Origin: Planctomycetota bacterium
GTDB lineage: Bacteria; Planctomycetota; JAJSAM01; JAJVHW01
NCBI GenBank assembly: GCA_021414065.1
Contig: JAIOPE010000081.1
Span: 1-64,000, forward strand
Length of the DNA stretch: 64,000 nt
Direction of reading: 5' to 3'
Part shown: piece by piece, positions 25,667-35,857 of the stretch
How positions within the stretch are numbered: position 1 is the first letter of the stretch
How the letters are laid out: every line of letters starts with the position of its first letter
Made by a program: the position numbers and the translations under genes
The notes under the pieces: generated by a model
What the model was told of the DNA's origin: nothing
Databases searched by the model: none
The model's input: the letters and a program-made list of their open reading frames with translations, nothing else

Positions 25667-26830
25667 TCACTTCGTTTTCGCCATCTGCTCCGCGATGAGT
25701 GCCGATGCCGCGTCGTCGCAGGCGCTTGCGGCGGCGTCGCCGCCCTGGTTGCACGCAGCGAGCACCGCGAAGTCGCGCTCCGGCGCGATCCAGACGACGG
25801 CGTACCACATCGTGTTGCTTCCGGTGTGCGTGAGTACGCGGCCGCAGTCGCCCTTCGCTGTGCCCTTCGCCCACGGGCGTTCCGTCACGTTCCACCCCAT
25901 CGCGTAGTCGGTGCCGGCCGGCGGCGTCTGCAGGCGCGCGAAGTCGATTCCCGCGAGTCGGGCGTCGGCCCCGCGCCCCCGTCGCAGGTGCAACGACACG
26001 AACTTCGCCCAGTCGCCGAGCGACGCGTGGACCTTCCCCGCGGGGGCGATCGCGTCCGGGTTGTCGGCGCCGGGGCCGGGCTCCACCGGCGTGCCGTCGG
26101 GGCCGTGCCCTCGCGGCTGATCGACGCGGTCGGCCGTCCCTGGAGATCCGAAGCCGGCCGTGGTCATTCCGAGCGGCACGAACAGACGCTTCCGGAGCAG
26201 GTCCTCGTACGGCGTGCCCGTCGCCTCCTCGGCCATCGCGCCGGCGACTGAAAAGCCTGCGTTCGAGTAGAGGTACTTCGTGCCCGGCGCCGCGACGGGA
26301 GGACGTCCGAGGACGCCCTGCGCGAGCATCCACCTCGCCTCGCGCGGCGGACCGCGGTGCGCCCGGAGGCGACCCCACAGGCCGTCGGCGTCGAGGTTCT
26401 CCGGCATGCCGGCACGGTTCTGCAGGAGCAGTTCGAGCGTCGCGTCCTTCCACCCGTCATTCGGTCCGCGCACCCGCTTCTCCAGCACGGCGGCCGGCTT
26501 CGCGTCCCACTTCAGTTTGCCCTCCGCCACGAGCGCAGCGCAGAGCGTCGCCGTCATCGCCTTGGTGCAGGAGCCGAGGTGCATGCGGTCGGCGACCGTG
26601 ATCGCCTCCTTCCCGCCTCGGCGACGCAGGCCTGTCGCGCCTTCGGCGACGATTCGATCCCCCTGAAGCGTCACGGCGACCAGACCCGGGACGTCGCGCG
26701 CCGCGCGAATCGTCGCAAGCGTCGCCGAGACGTCCCGCACCGCCGGCGCGTCGCCCGCGGAGGCGATCGGCCCGCGCAGGACGACCGCCAGCAACAACGC
26801 GACGAGGAAGAGGCCGTGACGAGGCGCCAT
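25667..26830 (-). CDS. Exported class C beta-lactamase-fold serine hydrolase
   Basis: 387 aa, signal peptide to about residue 25 (PIASAG). Penicillin-binding/class C beta-lactamase family: SxxK as S87-C-T-K90, YSN as Y188-S189-N190, and H335-T336-G337-S338 in place of the KTG motif. All catalytic positions are present. In environmental bacteria such proteins are more often esterases or peptidoglycan/D-amino-acid hydrolases (EstB, AmpH-like) than resistance enzymes; substrate undetermined. The ATG has no strong ribosome site. Single gene, convergent with the repeat block; the next upstream gene ends at 26950. Confidence 0.88.
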   Translation of the reverse strand: MAPRHGLFLVALLLAVVLRGPIASAGDAPAVRDVSATLATIRAARDVPGLVAVTLQGDRIVAEGATGLRRRGGKEAITVADRMHLGSCTKAMTATLCAALVAEGKLKWDAKPAAVLEKRVRGPNDGWKDATLELLLQNRAGMPENLDADGLWGRLRAHRGPPREARWMLAQGVLGRPPVAAPGTKYLYSNAGFSVAGAMAEEATGTPYEDLLRKRLFVPLGMTTAGFGSPGTADRVDQPRGHGPDGTPVEPGPGADNPDAIAPAGKVHASLGDWAKFVSLHLRRGRGADARLAGIDFARLQTPPAGTDYAMGWNVTERPWAKGTAKGDCGRVLTHTGSNTMWYAVVWIAPERDFAVLAACNQGGDAAASACDDAASALIAEQMAKTK

Positions 26831-26949
26831 GCGGGCAGCGTAGCGCAGCCTGGCGCGCAGCTTCGCGAGAGAACCTCCTGCGACCGAGGCGCGGCCGCGC
26901 CGCAGCGCGCCGCGATCCTGGCACCTGCGTGTCCGATCGGATGGTCGCG

Positions 26950-29577
26950 TCAGCGCGTCGTCGCGACGATCCGGATTGCAACCGCCACTGCGGGCAACGC
27001 CGTGAGCACATCATCGATCGCTGCGGACAAACCCCGAAGGTCGTCCGCCTGTGGTACTCCACCCCCGATGCGAACGAATCCTGTCGGACCGTACCGGTCG
27101 GCGCGGCCGACCGTCAGCCGCACGTTGGTCGTCCAGTCACCGCCAACCGTGCGTGAGCCGTCCCCGTTCGAGATGCGTACCGACACCACGAATCCAGTTC
27201 CGCCGCGGAGGTCCGCCGCGACCTCGACGCGCCGCGCGCTCGCGGCCGATGACTTCATCGCTCCCAGGAACAGGTCACGCAGTGCCGCGGACGTGAGCGG
27301 CCGCGCCCTGAGTGCTGCGAGCGCATCGATGACAGGCGCGGGAACTGGGGCGGATCCATCTGCGACGCGCGCCTCCCTGACGATCGCTCCGACGCGTGCG
27401 GCAAGTGCCGTGAGGGAGAGGCGCGCGGCATGGTCCTGCGGGAGTCGATCAAGCGCCTCGCCAATTCCGGGGAGCGCGCCCAGTCCGAGGTTGACCACGC
27501 CCTCCTGCGCACCGATGTCGCCCGGCGAAGCGACGAGCCGGTCGAGGAGAGGGCGCAACTCAGCGTCCGCGACACGGGCGACAGTCGCGGGCACGGGCAA
27601 CGCGAGCGGCGGAACCCCGCAGCGCTGACGCCAGACGTTGCGCAGTTCTGCAATCTGCTGGTCGCGCTCCTCCTCGTCGCCGTCCCACACGAACGGTTGC
27701 TTCCAGACGACGGCGAGTTGCTTCGCGGCCTCGTCGCACACGCGCGGATGCACCGTCCGTTTGCCCATCGAGGTCGTGCCGGTCTCGCGCGCGTCGTCGA
27801 GGAGTGACGCAACCAACGCCTCGACGGCGCTGATCGCCCCTGCCGGGAATCCGTCGATCCGGGGAAGGTACGGGAGTTGCCCCCCGGCGTCCTCCGCGAC
27901 GTCGCCGGCGACAGCGGGAGCGCACTCCGACAGTCGCTCCCCGAGGGCTGCTATGGCGTCAAGCGAGCCGCATCGGACGAGCGAGGTGATGAGCGTCCGC
28001 CGAGACGACGACCGACCGGCAAGGTCACCTTCTGCCGCTGACCGCCAGAGACGGATCATCTCCGGCAGCACGTCGAGACGCCCGCGTTCCAGCGCGTCCC
28101 GCCCAGCGAGCGCCCGCGTCTCGAGGTCCGGATCGACGAGGGCCTGCTCGACGAGATACGCAGTCACGCCCTCGTCATTGACCTTGCGGACGGCCTCCAA
28201 GAGATTGAACCGTGCTGCGCCCGAGGCTGCGCGCAGCCCCTTCAGCGCGGCAGCTGCGGCGGCCTCCGGGTACTTCTCCGCGAGTCGCGAGAGCGCGCCG
28301 GCGGCGTTCATCTCGCCCTCGGCGACAAGCGCGATCAGAACTGCCTTCTCGCCTCTCGTCTGATAGTCGGACCACCATGATTCGACGCGTTTCCGCACGG
28401 CGACAGCGTCGCCGTCCCTCACCATCGCGGCTGCGGTGGCCTTGCCCTGCCAGAACTGCTGTCCTGCGATCTCCTGGAGTGCTTGGAGCGCCGCATCTCC
28501 GACGCGCTGCACGTAGTGCGAGAACATGAAGTCGCGCCAGAAGCCGACGCAGCGGGTGAACTGAGCGTCCTCGATCGCCGGGATCAACTGAGGCACCGCG
28601 TCGAGGCCCATCGCCACGAGCTGCGCGAGCGCAGTCGGCATGCCTCCCGCGTCCTTGTCGAAGAAGTAGGGTCTGCCCGGCTGCGAGAGTTGGCCACCCG
28701 GCGCGTCGCGCAGGCGCCAGATGAGCTCGGCGATACGCTCGTCCTTCGACATCGCGTCCCAGAGCTTCGCAGTCTTCGCGTGCTCCGCGTCCTCGCGCTC
28801 CATGCGTTCGAGGGTCTCGACGGTATTCGTCGCGCTCACGACATGCTCGCTGCGCGGGAAGCACACGATGAACCGACGGAACTCGTCCAGGAGCTTCGAG
28901 CGCGGAATCGATACGTCGCCGAAGTCGAGCGTGTGGCGCCAGATCATCGAAGTGGCGATGTCGTCGGCGGCGACTTCTTCGATCGGCCGCGGATCGATCT
29001 TCGAGTCGCGCAGGTTCGGGAGCTTGCGTGCCTCTCCCACGAGTTCGTGCGCCACGGCGTCGAGCCCATGGTCAGCGCACTGACGCGCGAACGCGAGTAC
29101 CTCGGCGCGCTCGCCGAGCCGCGCTCTGAATCGCGAGAAGAACCGGTTGCCCTCCATCTCAAGCGGGCCGTCAGAAGGCGGCTTCCGCAGTTCCGCGAGT
29201 CGGGCTGCTGCCCGCGCCGCGAGATCGAGCACTTCGATCGTGGCCTCCTTCCGCCGTTCGGTCGCACGTCGCGGATAGCGCGCCACGACGAGATCGCCCC
29301 CGAGCACGACGTACGCATCGGGGTCCTCGCACAACAGGAACCCTTCGACCGTCTGGGCCTGCTCCGAGTCGTCGTCGTCCTTCCAAGTGGCACCCGTACT
29401 CACGACGACGCGCGGCTTGCCTGCGGTGCTCGGGATCCCCAGGCCGTCGAACCAAGCGAAGGCGCGGCGGTCCTCATCATTGAGCACGGCGGCACCCGCC
29501 TCCCCGTCTCCGTCCCCGGCACTGGCGAATGACGGCACGGCGAGGAGCATGGCCAGTACGAGCAGCAGATGGCGCAT
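26950..29577 (-). CDS. Large exported HEAT-like repeat protein
   Basis: 875 aa from ATG 29577 at the start of a clean signal peptide (RHLLLVLAMLLAVPSFASAG). A longer upstream frame lacks a signal and was not used. The N-terminal 130 residues include an acidic stretch and VVVARYPRRATERR. From about 270 to 780 the chain is helical with HEAT-like repeats of about 35-40 residues (VPQLIPAIEDAQ, LVEQALVDPDLETRALAGRDALERGRLD). Likely a periplasmic scaffold, typical of planctomycete secreted HEAT proteins. No enzyme motif. Followed by the hydrolase 119 bp downstream, probably separately transcribed. Confidence 0.8.
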   Translation of the reverse strand: MRHLLLVLAMLLAVPSFASAGDGDGEAGAAVLNDEDRRAFAWFDGLGIPSTAGKPRVVVSTGATWKDDDDSEQAQTVEGFLLCEDPDAYVVLGGDLVVARYPRRATERRKEATIEVLDLAARAAARLAELRKPPSDGPLEMEGNRFFSRFRARLGERAEVLAFARQCADHGLDAVAHELVGEARKLPNLRDSKIDPRPIEEVAADDIATSMIWRHTLDFGDVSIPRSKLLDEFRRFIVCFPRSEHVVSATNTVETLERMEREDAEHAKTAKLWDAMSKDERIAELIWRLRDAPGGQLSQPGRPYFFDKDAGGMPTALAQLVAMGLDAVPQLIPAIEDAQFTRCVGFWRDFMFSHYVQRVGDAALQALQEIAGQQFWQGKATAAAMVRDGDAVAVRKRVESWWSDYQTRGEKAVLIALVAEGEMNAAGALSRLAEKYPEAAAAAALKGLRAASGAARFNLLEAVRKVNDEGVTAYLVEQALVDPDLETRALAGRDALERGRLDVLPEMIRLWRSAAEGDLAGRSSSRRTLITSLVRCGSLDAIAALGERLSECAPAVAGDVAEDAGGQLPYLPRIDGFPAGAISAVEALVASLLDDARETGTTSMGKRTVHPRVCDEAAKQLAVVWKQPFVWDGDEEERDQQIAELRNVWRQRCGVPPLALPVPATVARVADAELRPLLDRLVASPGDIGAQEGVVNLGLGALPGIGEALDRLPQDHAARLSLTALAARVGAIVREARVADGSAPVPAPVIDALAALRARPLTSAALRDLFLGAMKSSAASARRVEVAADLRGGTGFVVSVRISNGDGSRTVGGDWTTNVRLTVGRADRYGPTGFVRIGGGVPQADDLRGLSAAIDDVLTALPAVAVAIRIVATTR

Positions 29578-29733
29578 GCGTGGATTGTCTCCCAAGCCGA
29601 CTCGCGCGTTCGGTCGATTCGCGAACCGCCTGTCGGCTGCGCCCGGCGCGGCGGGTCCTTGCCGAACCGGGTCGGTCCCCGCCCACTCATGACCCCGTGC
29701 GACTTCAGCGCCCGGGCAACGAAGCACGACCGA

Positions 29734-30264
29734 TCAGCGCTCGCGTTCGGGTACCAGTGACTCCAGCACGCGTCGCGCGTCCGGCGACCGCGGAACGGAG
29801 TCTTCGGAGTCGTCGTCGATCGCCAGTTCGCAACGCGCGCCCTCGACGGTGAGTCGCCCGTCGGCGATCGCTTGGAGTACGGCGGTGCGGAAGTCGGCCG
29901 ATCTCTCGAACTCCCAGAGCAGCTCGGTCCGGTACGGACTCGGGCAACTGACCCTCCACATGCTGAGAGTGCTGTAGGACCGGCTCGTGGTTCTCCACGT
30001 GTGCTCGTGCTCCGGTCCCCAGAGTTTCCGTCGGAGCGCAGTTTCTTGCTCGACGCCGTGGGCGACGGGAACCGCGAGCGTCCCATCGCCCACGTAGAAC
30101 CCGATCGACGTCACGCCGCGCGTCGAGCAACACTCCTCGCAGTTCTCGATCGCGTGCCCTCGACCGCCCGTCGCCACGGCGAACAGAATCGCCAGGACCA
30201 ACGCGGCCATCGTCGCATGTCGCCAGCCTTCGCCGCGGGCGCCGGGCTCCGGCCCGTCACTCAT
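29734..30264 (-). CDS. Single-pass membrane protein, function unknown
   Basis: 176 aa from ATG 30264, overlapping the 3' end of the Lnt-like gene by 8 bp, so coupled to it. A helix at about 19-37 (TMAALVLAILFAVATGG) acts as signal or anchor. A tight Cys cluster ENCEECCST follows at about 40-48, then a charged region with AHGVEQETALRRK. No family recognised. Co-expression with Lnt suggests an envelope role, but that is inference. Confidence 0.65.
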   Translation of the reverse strand: MSDGPEPGARGEGWRHATMAALVLAILFAVATGGRGHAIENCEECCSTRGVTSIGFYVGDGTLAVPVAHGVEQETALRRKLWGPEHEHTWRTTSRSYSTLSMWRVSCPSPYRTELLWEFERSADFRTAVLQAIADGRLTVEGARCELAIDDDSEDSVPRSPDARRVLESLVPERER

Positions 30265-31696
30265 GAACGCGCCCCGCGGCGGCGGCCGGCTTGCGGCGTC
30301 TTCGGTGCACGATCGCGGCCGCGACGGCCACGCCGCACGCGACGACGAACCAGTCCCCCGCCGCGCGGGCGAGGGTCCAGCGGCGGCCCGGGACGATGTC
30401 GGCGGCAATGCACTCGTCGGTGCCGATGCCGGCCTCCGCGAGGACGCGTCCGTCGGCATCGACGATCTGGGATCGAGCGGTCACGTCGGCCCGCACGATC
30501 GGCAGGCCCAGTTCGGCGGCACGAAAGGGCATGAACGCGGCGTGGACGGTCTGGATCGAGCCGGACGGCGTATCGGGGTCGTGCGTCGGGACGAGCAGAA
30601 CCTCGACACCGTCGAGCGAGGCGCCTTCGCGCACGATCCACGGGAAGCAGGAGTCGAAGCAGATCGCCAGTGCGGCGTGGACGCTGCGGCGACGCGACGA
30701 TGCACTCGGCGCCGGCGTAGGCGCAGCCGCAAGGCTCTCAACGAGCGCAGCGTCCACCGCGACCGCTTCGTCGCCGGGCGCGTGAATCAGGACCTCGGAC
30801 CCGAAGGGCCTCCGCTTCGCGTAGCGGCGGGACTCACCGGCGGCGGAGAACACTGCCGCCACGTTCTTCGGCAGCGGCGCGTCGGCGCTCTGGAACGACG
30901 TCACGAACGGTGGCTGGCCCGGCGTGCGCGCGAGAGCGATCAACGCCGACGCATCGCCGCGGCGCGCGGACGCCATTCCGCTCAGCTCCGGCCAGACCAC
31001 CAGAGTCGCCCCGGCCGCACCAGCCTTCGCGTTGCGATTGGCGAGGGCGCCGAGTTCGCCGCGGTCGGTCTGCATCGCAGCGATGCGAACGCCGCCCGGT
31101 TCGGGGCCTCCGTCGGCGAGGCGCACGGCGACGAGGGTGACGGCGAGCGCCGCGGCGCCGACCGCGGCTCGGCGGAATTCGCGCCGCTCGATCCATGTCG
31201 CGAGAAGCAGGTTCACCGCCCAGACCACGTACGACGCGCCCCAGATGCCCGTCCAGGGGGCGAGGCCGACGACGGCCGGTTCACGCGATTGCGTGAGCGC
31301 CAGATGCGCGGGCAGATAGACGAGCGTCAATGCCTCGCCGAGCACGGCGACCGCGGCGACAACGAGGGCGGTGCGCGCCGTCGTCTCCCGCTGCACCGAC
31401 CACACGGTCGCGACGATCGCCGCTACGATGCCGAAGTCCCCGTAGCCGAGGTACGTCCAGCGTGGATCCCCCGCCTCGACCAGGCGCGGATAGACGAGTC
31501 CGCTCTCGGCGAGAACGCCCGCGAGCAGACACGCCGCGAACGCGGAGACCATCGCGAATCGCCGCCCGCGCACCGAGAGCAGGAGAGGGACGAACGCGCC
31601 CCATGCGAGCCACGGCGCACGCGACGGCGGCATCGCGAGCACGAGCAGCAGCGCAGTCGCAACGACACCGACAACCGAGAACGCGAACTTGCGCAT
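30257..31696 (-). CDS. Apolipoprotein N-acyltransferase-like
   Basis: 479 aa. Five to six N-terminal transmembrane helices (residues 5-200) followed by a nitrilase-fold domain. The Lnt catalytic triad is visible: E237 in VVWPELSG, K294 in RYAKRRPFG, C346 in ALAICFDSC. Lnt transfers an acyl chain to the N-terminal cysteine of lipoproteins in the inner membrane; several lipoproteins with LxxC boxes occur in this window. The protein is somewhat shorter than E. coli Lnt (512 aa) and the nitrilase part is divergent, so another CN-hydrolase acyltransferase is possible. The next gene overlaps its stop by 8 bp. Confidence 0.82.
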   Translation of the reverse strand: MRKFAFSVVGVVATALLLVLAMPPSRAPWLAWGAFVPLLLSVRGRRFAMVSAFAACLLAGVLAESGLVYPRLVEAGDPRWTYLGYGDFGIVAAIVATVWSVQRETTARTALVVAAVAVLGEALTLVYLPAHLALTQSREPAVVGLAPWTGIWGASYVVWAVNLLLATWIERREFRRAAVGAAALAVTLVAVRLADGGPEPGGVRIAAMQTDRGELGALANRNAKAGAAGATLVVWPELSGMASARRGDASALIALARTPGQPPFVTSFQSADAPLPKNVAAVFSAAGESRRYAKRRPFGSEVLIHAPGDEAVAVDAALVESLAAAPTPAPSASSRRRSVHAALAICFDSCFPWIVREGASLDGVEVLLVPTHDPDTPSGSIQTVHAAFMPFRAAELGLPIVRADVTARSQIVDADGRVLAEAGIGTDECIAADIVPGRRWTLARAAGDWFVVACGVAVAAAIVHRRRRKPAAAAGRVHE

Positions 31697-31848
31697 CTCC
31701 CGGAGAGTGTAGCGGTCAGCGGCGAGCGGGCGGCTTCTCCCAACTCACCACGTTCACCGCATCGACGCGCGGCGACGGCACGCACGCTTGAATGCGTCCG
31801 TGGGCGGCGCAGAAGTCTTGTCGGTGCGCCGTCCGCGCGCGCGAAGCG

Positions 31849-34236
31849 TCACTTCATCGCAGCGAGTCCCTTCACCAGGAACGCGAGATACTCCGCCTCG
31901 GTGACCGTCGGCGAGTAGACGAAGCGGGCGAGTTCCTTGCCTTCCGGCGAGACGATCGCGTGCAGCGGGATCGAATTCGTCTTGAACTGCTCGCCCATGC
32001 GGTCCCACTGCTTGTCCGCGAGGTCGCCGATCTTCTTGTCCACGATCCAGATCTGCATGAGTTCGAACGTCTCGAGTTTCCGGCGCACGGCCGGCCAGCT
32101 GGCGATCTTCGCCTCGAGCTGGGCGCAGTTGCTTCAACCAACGCCGGTGAAGTCGAGCAGGACCGGGCGCTGCGCCAGCTTGGCGCGGGCGAGGGCGCCG
32201 TCCCAGTCGTTCTTCGGCCACTCGTGGTGCTCAGAGCCGCCGCCGCCCGCTCGTCCGACGTCGATCTCGCTCGCCTGCGTTTGCAGGAAGCCCTCGATCC
32301 ACGACGCGAGCGGACGCCCCTGGACGCCGGGGAAGAGGTAGACCGCCGACGACAGGAAGACGAGCGCGAACACGAGCCGAAAGACGCCGATCGACTCGAC
32401 CTTCGTATCGTGCGGAAGCACGACGTACCCGAACAGGTAGAGCGCCGCGCCGAGCGTGCACGCGACCCAGATGGCGAGGACGAGTCCGCGCGGCAGGACG
32501 TCCCACCCGAAGGTGATCGACACCGTGCGCAGGAACTTGAACGCGAGCGCGAACTCCACGAAGCCCATCGTCACCTTCACCGCGTTCATCCACGCGCCGG
32601 CGCGCGGCAGCGACTGAATTGCCGCGGGGAAGAGCGAGCACAGGAAGAACGGCAGCGCCATCGTCGATCCGTAGACGACGAGGCCAAGCACGGACTGCAC
32701 TTTGTCGCCCTGGTCGAACTGCGAGAACATCGTGGCGAGGAAGGGCATCGAGCAAGAGAACGACGTCAGCGCGAGCGTCACGGCCATGAAGAACGGGCCG
32801 ATCATCCCGCCCTGCCCGGCCTTCGAGGTGGACCAGTCCGTGAGAAATCCCGGGAGCCTCAGGTCGAAGAGCCCGAAGAGCGAGAACGACAGCGCCAGGA
32901 ACAGCACGCCGATCGCGAGGTTGAACATCCAGCCGCGCGCCATCACGTCGAGGCCGGACTTGAAGATCAGGCCGATCACGGTGATGGTGAACACGATGCC
33001 GAATGCGTAGACGAGGGCGCGGGGCAGCGCCGGGCCCTTCTGCTTCGAGAAGAAGCTGACGGTGACCGGCAGCAACGGGAACACGCACGGAGTGAGCACC
33101 GTGAGCAGTCCCCAGAACATCGCCTGGCCGAGGATCGTGGCGAGCCCGGAGGACTCAACCGGCGCCTGCGCGGGTGGCGTGGCTCCCTCTGCAACTTGCG
33201 GCTTCGGCGGGATCGGCGCCACCGGCGCGGCACTGGAGGCGGCCACGATCTCCACCTTGGCAGAGACGGGGTTGTTCTTCGAGGGCGTGCAATTGCCGCT
33301 GTCGCACGATTGCCACGCCGACGTGCCCTTGAGTTCGACTGTCCCGAGGTCGGCGTCCGCTCCGATCGTGAACGTCTGCGCGACGGTCACTTTGCCCTCG
33401 AGCACTTGTTCGGGATGCCCGAACCCGGTGAACTCCACCGTGGGCGACAGGTCGGTGACCGGGCCGACCGCCCAGCCCTTCGGGAGGGTCCACTCGAAGC
33501 TCGGCCGCTGGTTCTCGTCGGTCTGCGGGTACATGTGGTGCCCCGCCGCGATCTCGAAGTGGACGAGGAGACGCGCCGTGCCGCCCCGTGGCACGTGCGC
33601 CGGGTCGAACCGCGCCTTCGCGATGCGGACGGGCGGAAGCTCCGGCAGTGCGGCGAAGGGCGCCTTCGGCGTCGGCTGGGCGACGGCCGGAGCAGCACCC
33701 GCCACGACCTCGATCTTCGCGACGACCGCGTAGCCCTTCACGAACTCGCACATGCTGTCGTTGCAGAACTGCCAGGCGGCCTTCCCCTTCAGCTCGATCG
33801 CGCCCAAGGCGGCGTCGGCGCCGACCGTGAACGTCTGCGCGAGGACCGGCTTGCCTTCGTGGACGTTCTCCTTGTCGCCGAAGCCGGTGAACACCGTCGG
33901 CTTGGTGACGTCTTCGACGGCGTCCGCGGTCCAACCCGTCGGCAGAGTCCACTCGAACGTGGGGCGCTGCGACTCAGAGGCGTCCTGCGCGTAGACGTGG
34001 TAGCCGTCCTGGATGTCGAAGGTGACGAGCAGGCGTGCGGTGCGGCCGCGGGCAACCTTCGGCGCGTCGAACTCCGCCGTTGCGATGCGCGCCGCGGGCG
34101 CGCCGCCCTGGTCCTGCGCCGAGGCGGTGTCGCGGACACCGAATGCCGCAGCGACGACGGCGATCACGGCAAACACGGCGAGACGCGCGAGCACGGGGAC
34201 CCGGCGAAGGGTTGCTGGGAACGGGCGTGGAGTCAT
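31849..34236 (-). CDS. DsbD-like thiol:disulfide reductase with selenocysteine (UxxC) in its thioredoxin domain
   Basis: 795 aa when the in-frame TGA at 32134-32136 is read as selenocysteine (residue 701). Order: signal peptide to about 37, two tandem DsbD alpha-type domains (about 40-170 with FCNDSMC, 190-325 with SCDSGNC), an eight-helix CcdA-like domain (about 350-620; LTPCVFPLLPV and SFSCSMPF supply the electron-passing cysteines), and a thioredoxin domain (about 680-795). The thioredoxin active site FTGVG-x-SNC normally has Cys at x; here it is UGA, giving U701-S-N-C704. The frame continues without interruption for 95 codons to a normal stop and the thioredoxin fold is complete. Start ATG 34236 has GGAG 7 nt upstream. 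DsbD carries electrons from cytosolic thioredoxin to periplasmic partners. The adjacent anti-sigma gene is 40 bp upstream. Confidence 0.87.
32095..32122 (-). promoter_or_regulatory. SECIS-like hairpin downstream of the DsbD UGA
   Basis: On the mRNA, 11 nt after the UGA, a stem CCAGCU/AGCUGG, a CGA bulge on the 5' side, a second stem GGCG/CGCC and the 5-nt loop AAGAU (25 nt after the UGA). Distance and size fit bacterial SECIS elements; if the last G-C pair opens, the loop begins with G. It is inside the coding sequence. Confidence 0.6.
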
Positions 34237-34276
34237 CTCGGGTCTCCGGTCGGGGCCGCGAATGTGCGTTGCAATG

Positions 34277-35080
34277 TCACTTGGGCGGCGCGGCAAGTCC
34301 GGTCCGGAGCTTCCGCGCAGCGGAGACGAGTGTCGCCTCGGCCTCCGGTCCGACGAAGCACCAGAGCCCGCGGTTCCCCGGATCCTCGAACGCGACGAGC
34401 GTCTGCCCGTTCTCGGACGCGATCCACCAGGTCTCGCCGTCGATCTTGCGCTCGCGCCGGAACGACGGGCGGTGCCCAGGCGACTCGGACATCAGAAGCA
34501 CGGCCTCGCCGCCGTCCACGGGAACGCGTGTCCGCAACGCGCGCGAACTCGGAATGGTCAGGAACGGCACGTTGATCTGGAGCGAGACACGCTCGCGCGT
34601 CAGTCCGTCCAGCTCGGCGCTGCCGTCCGACGGAGCCGACGCCGCAGCCTCGAGAGCCTCGACATACGGGCACTCGAACGGAGGGATGCAGTTCATCCAC
34701 ATCGCTGCGAGACCCAGCACGGCGGCGGTCCCCGAGACCCACTTCGGAAACGTGAGCAGGCGCGCGCGACTCGGATGCGACTCCGGCCGGTCGGCGACAG
34801 GCGGCGGCGCTTGAACAGCGGGAACGACTCCGGCCGTCCGGCGGGCGGTGGCCAGTGCAGCCATCACGCTGTCCGAGCCGGACCGGGCGTCGGTCGGCGC
34901 GGTCGGCGCGGCGAGCAGCGCCTGCCGCACCCGAGCATCGAACGCCCGCTCGGCGTCGGCGCGGGCCCGCGCGTCCGGGTGGGCGGCGCAGAACGCCTCC
35001 ATCTCGGCGGCCTCGTCGGGAGGCAGTTCACCGTCGAGCCAGATCTCGAGTCGCTCGGCGAATTGCGCGGGGTCGATCAC
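34277..35080 (-). CDS. Anti-sigma factor-like single-pass membrane protein
   Basis: 267 aa, GTG start at 35080 overlapping the sigma factor stop by 4 bp. N-terminal about 1-75 is a zinc-less anti-sigma domain (ERLEIWLDGELPPDEAAEMEAF pattern, typical start of an ASD). A membrane segment sits near 115-130, then an extracytoplasmic domain with repeated beta-strands. It probably binds and restrains the ECF sigma factor encoded just upstream and senses an envelope signal. Coupled translation supports the pairing. The canonical HxxxCxxC zinc motif is absent. Confidence 0.82.
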   Translation of the reverse strand: MIDPAQFAERLEIWLDGELPPDEAAEMEAFCAAHPDARARADAERAFDARVRQALLAAPTAPTDARSGSDSVMAALATARRTAGVVPAVQAPPPVADRPESHPSRARLLTFPKWVSGTAAVLGLAAMWMNCIPPFECPYVEALEAAASAPSDGSAELDGLTRERVSLQINVPFLTIPSSRALRTRVPVDGGEAVLLMSESPGHRPSFRRERKIDGETWWIASENGQTLVAFEDPGNRGLWCFVGPEAEATLVSAARKLRTGLAAPPK

Positions 35081-35712
35081 GTTCGCCCCCCGGGGTGCCC
35101 CTGGTCGCGGGCGTATGAAGCGAGCCGCGCCTTCAGGTGCGCTCGGGCACGGTGCAGGCGCGACATCACCGTTCCGATGGGGACGCCCTGGGCGGACGCG
35201 ATCTCCTCGTACGTCAGATCGGCCATCGCGAACAGCAGGAAGGGCGTGCGGTAGACGTCCGGGAGTTCGTCGATCGCAGCCTTCACGCGGTCGTCGAAAT
35301 GGCGGTCAGCGAGGGCCGGCAACTCACCGAGTGACCGGACGTCGGGCACGACTTCCCCGCGGTCCGGCGGACTGAACGTGTCGGGATCGCGGACCTCCGG
35401 CGCGAGCGACTCCTTCCGGCGGCGATTGAGGAACGCGTTGTGGAGGATGCGGAAGATCCAGGCCTCGAACCGCGTGCCCCGCTGGAAGCTGCCGAGCGCC
35501 CGCCACGCGCGCAGCATGGTGTCTTGGACAACGTCCTCCGCATCCGCTCTGTTCCGCGCGAGGCGGAGTGCGGTCGCGAAGAGGCGGTCGGCTACGGCTG
35601 CGGTCATCTCCTCGAACTCGGTCGGCGTGAGCGACGAACCCGCCGGAGCGACGGGAGTCGCTTCCGGAACGGGGCGCTCGGCCCCGACGTCACTCGAACC
35701 CGTGGTGTCCAT
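35077..35712 (-). CDS. ECF RNA polymerase sigma factor
   Basis: 211 aa from ATG 35712; a longer frame runs to 35910 but would overlap the divergent gene at 35858 and lacks a ribosome site. Region 2 (about 30-100) with LFATALRLARNRADAEDVVQDTMLRAW and AWIFRILHNAFLNRRR; region 4 (about 140-205) with AIDELPDVYRTPFLLFAMADLTYEEIASAQGVPIGTVMSRLHRAR. Both are textbook group 4 sigma features. It is followed by its anti-sigma partner through a 4-bp overlap, and then by the DsbD-like gene, which may be part of the same regulon. The N-terminal 25 residues are a Pro-rich tail. Confidence 0.93.
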   Translation of the reverse strand: MDTTGSSDVGAERPVPEATPVAPAGSSLTPTEFEEMTAAVADRLFATALRLARNRADAEDVVQDTMLRAWRALGSFQRGTRFEAWIFRILHNAFLNRRRKESLAPEVRDPDTFSPPDRGEVVPDVRSLGELPALADRHFDDRVKAAIDELPDVYRTPFLLFAMADLTYEEIASAQGVPIGTVMSRLHRARAHLKARLASYARDQGHPGGRT

Positions 35713-35857
35713 CTCGTATTCCGGGGAAGAGGATCGCCCCGGCGGCGCCGTGAGGCTCGGAGGATCCGACCGCGGGCGGCGCGGAGCAAAGGCGGCCACG
35801 ACGCGGCCTCGCCTCCTTTCAAGCCGGAGGCCCCGGGGCGCCGATGGGGCCTGCATC

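Noticed and set aside
32134-32136. Simple nonsense mutation or pseudogene for the DsbD-like gene
   Set aside because: Frame and fold are intact on both sides, the UGA hits exactly a catalytic Cys, a SECIS-like hairpin is present and a second gene shows the same pattern. Sequencing error remains possible but unlikely.
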